Below, in pieces: positions 6,702 through 13,056 of a stretch of 13,056 nt of DNA (positions are counted from its first letter, which is position 1; each line of letters begins with the position of its first letter). Below the pieces are notes generated by a model. It saw nothing but the letters and a program-made list of their open reading frames with translations. It was not told where the DNA came from and made no database searches. Location of the stretch: assembly GCA_002377985.1 (NCBI GenBank), contig DFQW01000143.1:24541-37596 (forward strand). The letters run 5' to 3'. Made by a program: the position numbers and the translations under genes. This stretch comes from Halieaceae bacterium UBA3479. Lineage in GTDB: Bacteria > Pseudomonadota > Gammaproteobacteria > Pseudomonadales > Halieaceae.

Positions 6702-7865
6702 TCAAACAAACGCTTCTAGCTGAGACTGCACTGTCGAGAGAAAAGCAGCGGCCTGCGCCCCATTAACCACGCGATGGTCGCTGCCCAGGGTCAACGTCAT
6801 CACCGAGCACGGCACGACTTCATCGGCCTCGTTAAACACCGGTACGCGGCGCACCGCACCCACTGCCAGGACCATGATTTGCGGTGGCGTCACCATCGCC
6901 GTAAAGGCAGAGACGCCAAACATGCCGAGATTACTCACGGTAATGGCGGCGGGACGCTGGTCGGCAGCGGTCAACCGGCCAGACCGCGCGCGCTCAATCA
7001 ACTCCAGCGAATGCCGGGCCAGCTCATCGAGACGCGCCTCGCACGATGTCTGTATCACCGGGGCCATGACCCGGTTGCCCTCAGCGGCAACCGCGACGCC
7101 TACCGGCTGACCTTCAATGGCCGTCAGCCGCTCACCATCAAAGGTCTGATTCAGCTCTGGGTGGGCCTGTAAAGATCGCTGCACGGCGGCGATGATCAGA
7201 TCATTCAGCGACGCTTCCCCCGTCAACGATGCCAGCGCCGACTCGACGTTGACCTCCAACGTCACGTGATAAAGCGGCAGCGTGGCTTGCGCTTGGGATA
7301 GTTTGCGCGCGACCGCGGCTTGCTGCGGCGCCAACGGTTGCCCGCTAGCGGCACCGCTTGCGCTACCTTTACCCAGTAATAGAGCACGGTCCACATCCTC
7401 TTTGGTGATGCGGCCATGGGCGCCCGTTGCAGCGACATCCGCCGGTCTCAGGCCGGCTTTTTCCAGTTTGCGCCTAAGTGCCGGCGCAATGCGCGCCTCA
7501 ACTTGAGCGTCAGGGTGCGTCGCTGTCGCCGCGATAGTCTCTGGCGTTGCCGGCGACGCGCTGGTAGCCCGTTGGTGACTGGCGACAAATGCCTCGATCA
7601 CCTCATCGTCGACGGGCGCTGTAGCGATCACGCCAATCAAATGGCCTACCGCGAGCTCCTCGCCCTCGCTGGCCAAAACACGGACCAGCGTTCCCGATGT
7701 TCGGGCCTCAAAGCTGTTGACGATTTTGTCGGTCTCAATATCGACAATTTCGTCGCCCGCTGAAACCGCGTCTCCCACCCCTTTGTGCCACGCGACGATG
7801 GTGCCATGGGTCATCTCAATGCCCCACTTCGGTATCGTCACGGCATTCAGGGCGCTCTCCGTCAT
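6702..7865 (-). CDS. 2-oxoacid/acetoin dehydrogenase complex, E2 acyltransferase
   Basis: This 387-residue dihydrolipoamide acyltransferase moves the acyl group made by E1 to CoA and forms the core of the complex. It has one lipoyl domain (about 8-82, with the lipoylated Lys47 in IETDKIV), an Ala/Pro-rich linker, a peripheral-subunit-binding domain (about 124-160, RIAPALRRKLEKAGL) and the catalytic domain (about 180-387). Catalytic His364 lies in DHRVVNGA, with Asn368 where many E2s have Asp, and Ser311 lies in TVSNLG. The Asn variant is also found in pseudomonad/Azotobacter E2p, so activity is expected. The start ATG overlaps the stop of the upstream 54-residue ORF (ATGA), and GGAA lies 7 nt upstream, pointing to coupled translation. 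No lipoamide dehydrogenase (E3) gene follows, so E3 must be supplied from elsewhere. Confidence 0.92.
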   Translation of the reverse strand: MTESALNAVTIPKWGIEMTHGTIVAWHKGVGDAVSAGDEIVDIETDKIVNSFEARTSGTLVRVLASEGEELAVGHLIGVIATAPVDDEVIEAFVASHQRATSASPATPETIAATATHPDAQVEARIAPALRRKLEKAGLRPADVAATGAHGRITKEDVDRALLLGKGSASGAASGQPLAPQQAAVARKLSQAQATLPLYHVTLEVNVESALASLTGEASLNDLIIAAVQRSLQAHPELNQTFDGERLTAIEGQPVGVAVAAEGNRVMAPVIQTSCEARLDELARHSLELIERARSGRLTAADQRPAAITVSNLGMFGVSAFTAMVTPPQIMVLAVGAVRRVPVFNEADEVVPCSVMTLTLGSDHRVVNGAQAAAFLSTVQSQLEAFV

Positions 7866-8026
7866 AGGGAATTTCCAACGCCAGGCGAGCCGCAGGCAGC
7901 ACGGGTAAGCTTATACAGCGCTGTACCATGGGCGGTTGACGCCTCCACGGCGGCACTGGCCTGTAGCGCCAGCCAACTTCTCAGAGCCGGGGCCACACGA
8001 ACAGAAAAAATACGCAAGGGTTTCAT
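7862..8026 (-). CDS. 54-residue unrecognised small protein inside the dehydrogenase operon
   Basis: This short frame fills the otherwise empty 174-nt gap between the E1 beta and E2 genes. Its ATG at 8026 follows a strong GGGAGAG site (8032-8038) by 5 nt, just after the E1 beta stop, and its TGA overlaps the E2 start as ATGA. The predicted protein begins MKPLRIFSVRVAPALRSWLA. It is basic at the N-terminus, Ala-rich in the middle and has one Cys (45). I see no lipoyl, TPP, metal or membrane motif, and no clear transmembrane helix. The same frame is open upstream to an ATG at 8095, inside the E1 beta gene, but that start has less support. It may be a real small accessory protein, or a short coupling ORF whose translation delivers ribosomes to E2. 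G or C ends 29 of its 54 codons, which is not decisive. Confidence 0.5.
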   Translation of the reverse strand: MKPLRIFSVRVAPALRSWLALQASAAVEASTAHGTALYKLTRAACGSPGVGNSL

Positions 8027-8039
8027 TCCCGCTCTCCCA

Positions 8040-9017
8040 TCAGTAAGCCAGCGTTTCCTCAACCGCGGCAATAATCTTGTCGACGCTGGGCACATATTCC
8101 AGCTCCAAGCAAGGTGTGGCCGGCACCGGTGTATGGGGCGAAGTGACCCGCTTCACCGGTGCGTCCAGCGTGTCGAACCCCCGCTCGACAGCCAGCCCCG
8201 CAATCTCCGAAGCCATGCTGCAGTAGGGATTCGCCTCATCCACCACCACGAGTCGACCGGTCTTGGCGAGGCTTTCAAGCACGGTACCCTCATCAAGCGG
8301 AGAGAGGGTGCGTAAATCGATAACCTCGGCGCTGATACCACGCTGCGCAAGCACGCCTGCCGCCTCTTCGGCCAATACCGCAGTGCGGGACATCCCCACA
8401 ATGGTAATGTCAGAGCCGCTCACCGCGGTTCTGGCCTGACCAAAAGGCAGCAGATACTCACCCTCGGGCACCTCACATTCATCCATGTACAGCGCCTTGT
8501 GCTCACAGAAAATCACGGGGTCATCATCGCGAATTGCGGTGGTAAGCAGCCCTTTGGCGTCCGCGGCATTAGCGGGTGTCACCACCTTGATGCCGGGAAT
8601 CGCTGCCAGCAGCGGATAGAGAATCTGGGAATGCTGTGGCCCGGTGCCCGCGCCAGCGCCGATCATGGTGCGAATTACTACTGGCGTGCGCGCCTGCCCA
8701 CCAAACATGTAGCGGAATTTGGCAATTTGATTGAGGATCTGATCCAAACACACGCCGAGAAAATCGACAAACATCAGCTCCGCTACCGGACGCAATCCGG
8801 TCAAGGCCGCGCCCCCCGCCGCACCGACAATCGCCGACTCGGTGATCGGGGTATCGATAACGCGATGCAGACCAAACTTGGCGGGCAGCCCGTCAGTGAT
8901 GCCATAGACACCACCCTGGTCACTGGCGACGTCTTCCCCCATCACGATGACGCGTTCGTCACGGGCCATTTCCTGATGCAAAGTCTGGTTGATGGCCTCA
9001 CGAATCGACATTTTCAT
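8040..9017 (-). CDS. Acetoin/2-oxoacid dehydrogenase E1 component, beta subunit (AcoB-like)
   Basis: This 325-residue beta subunit of a thiamine-diphosphate-dependent E1 pairs with the adjacent alpha subunit. The N-terminal pyrimidine-binding domain shows MGEDVA (Glu28, in the position of the cofactor-activating Glu), GGVYGITDGL, DTPITE, GLRPVAELMFVDF and DQILNQIAKFRYMFGG, ending in the conserved PQHSQ (His129). The C-terminal half carries the transketolase-like domain (EVIDLRTLSPLD, VVVDEA). These segments look closest to acetoin dehydrogenase AcoB and lookalike pyruvate/branched-chain E1 beta subunits, which short motifs cannot separate with certainty. The ATG at 9017 overlaps the E1 alpha stop (TGATG), and GGGAGG lies 8 nt upstream within the alpha gene, so the subunits are translationally coupled. 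A second Met two codons in is a possible alternative start. Confidence 0.92.
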   Translation of the reverse strand: MKMSIREAINQTLHQEMARDERVIVMGEDVASDQGGVYGITDGLPAKFGLHRVIDTPITESAIVGAAGGAALTGLRPVAELMFVDFLGVCLDQILNQIAKFRYMFGGQARTPVVIRTMIGAGAGTGPQHSQILYPLLAAIPGIKVVTPANAADAKGLLTTAIRDDDPVIFCEHKALYMDECEVPEGEYLLPFGQARTAVSGSDITIVGMSRTAVLAEEAAGVLAQRGISAEVIDLRTLSPLDEGTVLESLAKTGRLVVVDEANPYCSMASEIAGLAVERGFDTLDAPVKRVTSPHTPVPATPCLELEYVPSVDKIIAAVEETLAY

Positions 9018-9991
9018 CAGCGCAGCCTCCCCTCATAGTGAATGTAAACATCCGTATAGAGCTTGTCCGGCGTCGGGTCGGCCGCGGCGTACGTCACCTC
9101 AAAACCGCGATCGATCTCGGCAAAAATCGCCGCGTCGATCTCGGCGATCTTGTCCACGGTGAGGACAGCCGCACGCGGGTCCGCCAGAAATCGCGGTATC
9201 GGATCGCTCGCTGTGCGCTCTTCTGCCAACTCATCCTGATCCCGGTACGCCTGCGCGTCACCCTCAAAATGTCCGTAGTAGCGATTACAAAGCGCTTCGA
9301 TCGCAGTGGGGCCACCGCCTTCTCGGCCCCGTTTAATCGCGCGCTGGCAGGCGTCGTACATGGCAAAAAAATCACTGCCATCAACAACCTCGGATGGCAT
9401 GCCGTAAGCACCGGCGCGCTCGGCAATCCGTCCGTCGGGCTTGGGGCTTTTGGTGAACTCGGCGTAACGGTTGTTCTCGAACATGAAGATCATCGGTAAC
9501 TGCAGCACCACGGCCAGATTCAAGGACTCGGCAACCGTCCCCTGATCCGCGGCTCCGTCACCAATAAACGCCAGGGACACTGCGCCATTACCCAGGGTTT
9601 TGGCCGTCAGTGCAGCACCCGCAGCGATTGGCGGACCACCGCCTACTATCGCGTTGGCACCCAGCATGCCCTTGGACATATCAGCAATGTGCATTGAGCC
9701 ACCTTTGCCATTACAGAGACCGTCTTCTTTACACGCGAGCTCAAGTAGCATCGCCTCGATTTCGCAGCCCTTGGCGATGCAGTGGCCATGGCCGCGGTGG
9801 GTGCTGGCAATGTAATCCGCGTTCGTCATATCGAGACAGGCGGCCACCGCGATCGCTTCCTGATTGCGATAGATATGGATAAACCCGGGCAACTTGCCCT
9901 GCTGGTATTCGGAGCGCATGCGCTCCTCGAACTCGCGGATGGTTTTCATCAACCGATAGGCATCGGCGAGTTTTTCAGGTGATATGTCCAT
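9017..9991 (-). CDS. Acetoin/2-oxoacid dehydrogenase E1 component, alpha subunit (AcoA-like)
   Basis: This 324-residue alpha subunit binds thiamine diphosphate. The cofactor motif runs from Gly-Asp-Gly at 144-146 to Asn-Asn at 173-174, the spacing typical of the family. Other marks are THRGHGHCIAKG (64-75), GKGGSMHI (95-102) and, in the loop region, YYGHFEGDAQAYR (238-250), a form I associate with AcoA rather than with pyruvate E1 alpha. In acetoin-type complexes E1 cleaves an alpha-hydroxyketone to an aldehyde plus an acetyl group carried on lipoate, while others decarboxylate 2-oxoacids. The choice here is inferred. It is the first gene of the minus-strand operon. Its ATG at 9991 has a G-rich but not classical ribosome site (GGGGGG, 4 nt upstream). 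Only about 40 nt separate it from the terminator behind the receptor gene. Confidence 0.93.
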   Translation of the reverse strand: MDISPEKLADAYRLMKTIREFEERMRSEYQQGKLPGFIHIYRNQEAIAVAACLDMTNADYIASTHRGHGHCIAKGCEIEAMLLELACKEDGLCNGKGGSMHIADMSKGMLGANAIVGGGPPIAAGAALTAKTLGNGAVSLAFIGDGAADQGTVAESLNLAVVLQLPMIFMFENNRYAEFTKSPKPDGRIAERAGAYGMPSEVVDGSDFFAMYDACQRAIKRGREGGGPTAIEALCNRYYGHFEGDAQAYRDQDELAEERTASDPIPRFLADPRAAVLTVDKIAEIDAAIFAEIDRGFEVTYAAADPTPDKLYTDVYIHYEGRLR

Positions 9992-10022
9992 GACACCCCC
10001 CCGCGGTGATTCAAAGACTAGG

Positions 10023-10048
10023 CAAACAAAGGGCCCCAGAGGGGCCCT
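10023..10048 (-). terminator. Intrinsic terminator after the TonB-dependent receptor gene
   Basis: On the minus strand, AGGGCCCC-TCT-GGGGCCCT (10048-10030) forms a perfect 8-bp GC-rich stem with a 3-nt loop, followed by a T-rich run TTTGTTT. It starts about 20 nt beyond the receptor stop at 10070. The U-run is interrupted by a G, so some readthrough into E1 alpha is possible. Confidence 0.72.
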
Positions 10049-10069
10049 AGTGATACTGCCATGGATTGA

Positions 10070-12598
10070 TCAGAAGCTGTATCCGATCTGAATGCCGTAC
10101 TCGCGTGGCGGCCCGAAGCGTGTGAAGTTCCACAGCGTCGCCACCGGGTTAGCCGATACGCGATAACGCTCATCCGTCAGATTCTTACCGTAGACCGAGA
10201 TCTCGAAGCCCTGATTGCCAGTGTACGTAATGTAACCATTCACCAGAGTCCGCTCCTCGAGCTGGGTATTGCCCTTCTGCTTGATCACGGGATTCGCTGC
10301 TGTGCCGCCCTGGAAGTTAGCCGGGAACGAGCTGGTCTGAGCGTCATCCTGATAGTGCATGTTCACGTTGTAGGTAATCATGGCGCCACTGGCGAGATCC
10401 TGGAAGTAGCTCACGCCAATGCCATAGTTGAGCTCGGGTGAGAAAGGCACTTCCAGACTGCTCAGGTCAGGGTTGATCTGACCGGTCGCGTCAGTGATAC
10501 CAAGATCTGCAGGGTTGATGCCCGGACGATAGTCATCGTACTCGTGGTCGAGCCATCCGAAGTTACCGTCGATACGGATGTTATCCGTGACCGCCCATTG
10601 CATCTCCACTTCGATACCTTGTGCGGTTGATTCGCCCACGTTTACAGCCTGAGTTTCCTGGAACGTGTTACCTGCGGCGTCCTTAATGGTGACAACCGTG
10701 TCACGCTGCAGACTTTCGTATGTGGTATTGAAGTAGGCGGCGTTCAAACGGAGCGAACCATCGAGCAGGTCGGCCTTTAAGCCGATTTCGAGGTTCTCAT
10801 TCTCCTCAGCATCGTAAGCCGAACATGACGTTGGCGAGCCACAGGTCTCTGAGAAGCCTCCCGCGACAAAACCAGTCGCGAAGCTGACGTATCCCATCAT
10901 GTCGTCGGAGAACTTATAGTCCGCAACGAGACGGAAGGTCGTCTTGGTCCAAGTCTCTGAATTCTTCTGGACGTTACCAAACGCTGATTCAGGCAGCGGG
11001 TTGGTAAACGGACCCTGCCACTGATCCAACGTGATGAAGTTACTGACGGGGTTACCGCCACCGCCACCCAAGTTCAGACGCACGAAATCTTTCTCATCGT
11101 CTGTGTAGCGAATACCGCCGGTCAAAGTCAGCCGATCAGTCACCTCAAATGAGGCATCTCCGTAAACCGCCCAGGTGCTGCGGTCCTGAGAGGTGGACTG
11201 AATCTCATAAGTGTCGCGATAGAAGTCGGCCGCCGCCAAAGGCAGGAAGAAACCGAGGTTACCGAATACCACGAACTCCAGATCGTCGTTGTACATCGCT
11301 GCACCACTCACAAAGTTGAACGGGCCGTCGTACTGACTGGCGATTCGCAGTTCTAACTGATTGGTCTCGCGCGTGGTGTTTCGGCTCGCGTCGTACAGCG
11401 ACGTATAGGCCTCTCCGGTATAGGTACTGGCAAGGACCTCGTCCTGATCACGCATGCCCGTAATGGCTTTAACCACATAGTTACCGAGGTCGAACTCCAT
11501 ATTCAGATAGATGCCGTCAGCATCAATCTGGTGACCGCTGGCCATATCGATCGCTGCAGTCTGGGTATAGCTCTGACCGGTAATGAAGGGGTCACTGACA
11601 CCCTGATCCTGCCAGCCCGGGAACCCGATAATTGGCCAAATGTAGCCCTCGCCTGAGGGAGTATCGTTGGCCGTCGCAGGCGTCTCAGAGTCATCATCGA
11701 CGTGCTCAAAAATCAAGTCTGCTGCCATCCGGTCATTGGGCTCCCAGCGGAACTTTAGCTTGCCGGCCAGCACGTCTTTACCGCCGATGTTCCGGCCATC
11801 ACCCGTTGTAGGAAACTTCGAACGAATGCTGTCGGTAGAGGGTGAAGCGGGGTTACCAGTGACTTCACTACAGGCGAAGCACAACAGATCACCGCCCATC
11901 GGCTTGGTATTGCTCCAGAAGCCATCGGAGTAGTCACGAATCACAGAAAGGCGTGCTGCGAGGGTGTCACCCAACGGCACGTTCAAAGCAAACTTGAATT
12001 TTTCGATGTCGCTATCGTTGCTGGTGTACTGGCCATAGTTGTACTCGAACATACCTGACAGCTCACCACCGACCTCCGGCTTGATCGTCGTAAATGCGAT
12101 GGCCCCACCGGTGGTGTTCTTGCCAAACAGCGTGCCCTGAGGGCCGCGAAAGATCTCCACCTGCTCTATGTCGAAGATTTCTACGAACTGCGACTGCACG
12201 TGATTAAACGCATAGTCATCGACCGTCAGACCAACCGAAGGGTCTTTAGTCACCAAAATTGAGATGAAACCGGTACCGCGCATACCACCGCCGATCGCGT
12301 TAAAGCCGTTCTGCGGCGTCAACGTCACGTTGGGCGATAACTGCCCCAGCTCGGTCACATCATTTTGAAAAGTCTTTGCGAGCTGCGCTGCAGTGATTGT
12401 ACTCACCGCGATTGGCAGGTCTTGCTGCGCCACATCGCGCTTGGTGCCGGTCACAATGACTTCTTCCAAAGCAGTTGAGCTCGCGGCTTTCTGATCCTGC
12501 GCCAATGCGGGCACGGCCTGTGAAGCTATCGCGACTGCGAGCGATAGCGCCATCTTGCGGGTAGGAAATCTCCGCTTGATCCCGGTAGTAATGGTCAT
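10070..12598 (-). CDS. TonB-dependent outer-membrane receptor
   Basis: This complete receptor of 842 residues sits in the outer membrane and imports a ligand using TonB energy. It has a signal peptide (basic FPTRK region, hydrophobic ALSLAVAIASQAV, likely cut near ALAQ at 33-34), then a TonB-box-like LEEVIVTG (44-51), a plug domain with the conserved VEIFRGPQGTLFGKNTTGGAI segment, and a long beta-barrel ending in the terminal aromatic IGYSF. The plug and barrel resemble receptors of the large Caulobacterales/Sphingomonadales/marine gammaproteobacterial type often seen beside catabolic genes. No siderophore-specific feature is apparent. I chose the ATG at 12598, which has GGGA 8 nt upstream and gives a standard signal peptide. 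A GTG/ATG-like extension to 12727 would add 43 residues with no signal character. Context suggests uptake of the substrate degraded here. The ligand is unknown. Confidence 0.93.
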   Translation of the reverse strand: MTITTGIKRRFPTRKMALSLAVAIASQAVPALAQDQKAASSTALEEVIVTGTKRDVAQQDLPIAVSTITAAQLAKTFQNDVTELGQLSPNVTLTPQNGFNAIGGGMRGTGFISILVTKDPSVGLTVDDYAFNHVQSQFVEIFDIEQVEIFRGPQGTLFGKNTTGGAIAFTTIKPEVGGELSGMFEYNYGQYTSNDSDIEKFKFALNVPLGDTLAARLSVIRDYSDGFWSNTKPMGGDLLCFACSEVTGNPASPSTDSIRSKFPTTGDGRNIGGKDVLAGKLKFRWEPNDRMAADLIFEHVDDDSETPATANDTPSGEGYIWPIIGFPGWQDQGVSDPFITGQSYTQTAAIDMASGHQIDADGIYLNMEFDLGNYVVKAITGMRDQDEVLASTYTGEAYTSLYDASRNTTRETNQLELRIASQYDGPFNFVSGAAMYNDDLEFVVFGNLGFFLPLAAADFYRDTYEIQSTSQDRSTWAVYGDASFEVTDRLTLTGGIRYTDDEKDFVRLNLGGGGGNPVSNFITLDQWQGPFTNPLPESAFGNVQKNSETWTKTTFRLVADYKFSDDMMGYVSFATGFVAGGFSETCGSPTSCSAYDAEENENLEIGLKADLLDGSLRLNAAYFNTTYESLQRDTVVTIKDAAGNTFQETQAVNVGESTAQGIEVEMQWAVTDNIRIDGNFGWLDHEYDDYRPGINPADLGITDATGQINPDLSSLEVPFSPELNYGIGVSYFQDLASGAMITYNVNMHYQDDAQTSSFPANFQGGTAANPVIKQKGNTQLEERTLVNGYITYTGNQGFEISVYGKNLTDERYRVSANPVATLWNFTRFGPPREYGIQIGYSF

Positions 12599-12674
12599 GG
12601 CATATATCCCTTTTTTTCGATTTATTGATGGCGCCAACAGACGAAGCTGAAGGCTTTTTAATAGCTTGCTTAAC

Positions 12675-12707
12675 GCTAACAAGTTAGCAGAATACTGATA
12701 AAGTATT
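12675..12707. promoter_or_regulatory. Two adjacent palindromes in the receptor/M24 divergent gap, candidate operators
   Basis: GCTAAC-AA-GTTAGC (12675-12688) and AATACT-gataa-AGTATT (12691-12707) are both perfect 6-bp inverted repeats, 2 nt apart, in the 156-bp gap between the divergently oriented receptor and M24 genes. Such paired palindromes commonly bind dimeric regulators that control both directions. Possible promoter hexamers flank them (for example TTGGGA with TACTTT at 16-nt spacing towards the receptor), but none is convincing. No regulator gene is visible in the window. The rest of the gap holds only the ribosome sites. Confidence 0.45.
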
Positions 12708-12754
12708 GTCCGTACAAGGGTTCCCAACGGCTCTGAGCGAGGGACAAATTAGCA

Positions 12755-13056
12755 ATGTATGCAGAGAAGATAGCCCGACTCCGTCGTCATCTGGTCGCGG
12801 CTGATGCCGCTGGCGCTCTGCTGAGCACCCAGGACAACATCTTCTACAGCTCCGGCTTTAGCTCGGTCATGGATGGGTGGCATCTGATAGAGCCCATCTC
12901 GGCTGTATTTGTGCCGACAGACCCGAGCAAGCCCCTGGTGCTCATCCTGCCCGAGGCGAGCATCATCTCGCTGATCGTTTCTGAGCGCGGAGGGCACCCG
13001 GTTCACTTTGAACGCATCGCCACTTTCGACATGCTGAATTTTTGCGAGACCGCCCG
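12755..13056 (+). CDS. M24-family (creatinase/Xaa-Pro peptidase-like) protein, N-terminal part
   Basis: This frame runs from ATG 12755 off the right edge, giving the first 100 residues only. GAGGGA lies 10 nt upstream. The visible part matches the creatinase N-terminal domain found in M24 proteins: RLRRHLVAADAAGALLSTQDNIFYSSGF, then FVPTDPSKPLVLILPEAS as the core strands. The metal-binding pita-bread domain would lie beyond the window, so I cannot tell a peptidase from creatinase-like, lyase-like or inactive relatives. It is transcribed divergently from the TonB receptor across a 156-bp gap with paired palindromes, which hints at shared regulation. M24 proteins of this kind occur in catabolic gene clusters and need not act on peptides. 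Confidence 0.75.
   Translation, partial: MYAEKIARLRRHLVAADAAGALLSTQDNIFYSSGFSSVMDGWHLIEPISAVFVPTDPSKPLVLILPEASIISLIVSERGGHPVHFERIATFDMLNFCETA

Noticed and set aside
6768..6779. Asp-to-Asn change in the E2 catalytic motif (DHRVVNGA) as a sign of an inactive enzyme
   Set aside because: Asn at this position occurs in active pseudomonad/Azotobacter E2p, and His364 and Ser311 are kept.
7785..8315. Plus-strand open frame (176 codons) antisense to E2, the small ORF and E1 beta
   Set aside because: Lies opposite conserved E1 beta and E2 sequence, composition is Arg/His/Pro-rich as expected for an antisense shadow, no motif.
8499..9038. Plus-strand open frame (179 codons) antisense to E1 beta
   Set aside because: Entirely opposite the conserved TPP-enzyme core; no ribosome site or recognisable domain.
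1..13056. CRISPR arrays, tRNA/rRNA genes, insertion sequences, attachment sites
   Set aside because: No spaced repeat series, no cloverleaf or rRNA-like stretch, and no transposase or integrase reading frame seen by eye.

Overview
The window looks like a catabolic (accessory metabolism) locus of a Gram-negative bacterium. A TonB-dependent outer-membrane receptor with a clear signal peptide, a periplasmic PQQ dehydrogenase, moderately GC-rich coding sequence and Shine-Dalgarno starts fit a proteobacterium. A marine gammaproteobacterium is my best guess, but this is inference from gene content only. I see no mobile element, tRNA, rRNA or CRISPR array.

Layout. Bases 1-198 hold a near-consensus sigma70-type promoter (18-46) overlapped by an inverted repeat, with a leader before an acylating aldehyde dehydrogenase (199-1608). 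A cytochrome P450 follows (1636-2883), and a perfect 11-bp inverted repeat straddles its start region. Convergent to it is a small NTF2/SnoaL-fold protein (2888-3382, minus). Then come three close-packed plus-strand genes: a carboxymuconolactone-decarboxylase-like protein (3518-4114), an mGDH-type PQQ dehydrogenase without the usual membrane domain (4118-6223) and a cupin (6254-6697). Facing them is a minus-strand operon for an acetoin-dehydrogenase-like 2-oxoacid dehydrogenase complex: E1 alpha (9991-9017), E1 beta (9017-8040), an unrecognised 54-residue ORF (8026-7862) and E2 (7865-6702). Upstream on the same strand is the TonB-dependent receptor (12598-10070), separated from E1 alpha by an intrinsic terminator. 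A divergent M24-peptidase-family gene (12755 onward) leaves the window at the right edge. The divergent gap carries two adjacent palindromes.

How the parts may work together (inference). The receptor would bring in a hydrophobic or bulky organic substrate. The P450 would hydroxylate or epoxidise it, the NTF2-fold protein could dehydrate or hydrate an intermediate, and the periplasmic PQQ enzyme would oxidise an alcohol to a carbonyl. An AcoAB/E2 complex could then cleave an acetoin-like alpha-hydroxyketone into an acyl-CoA and an aldehyde, and the acylating aldehyde dehydrogenase would turn that aldehyde into a second acyl-CoA. The substrate cannot be read from the sequence. Several partners are absent from the window and must lie elsewhere: E3 (lipoamide dehydrogenase), P450 redox partners, PQQ biosynthesis and any dedicated regulator.

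The best candidates for something undescribed are the 54-residue ORF embedded in the dehydrogenase operon, the start-spanning hairpin of the P450 gene, and the pathway logic of the cluster as a whole.
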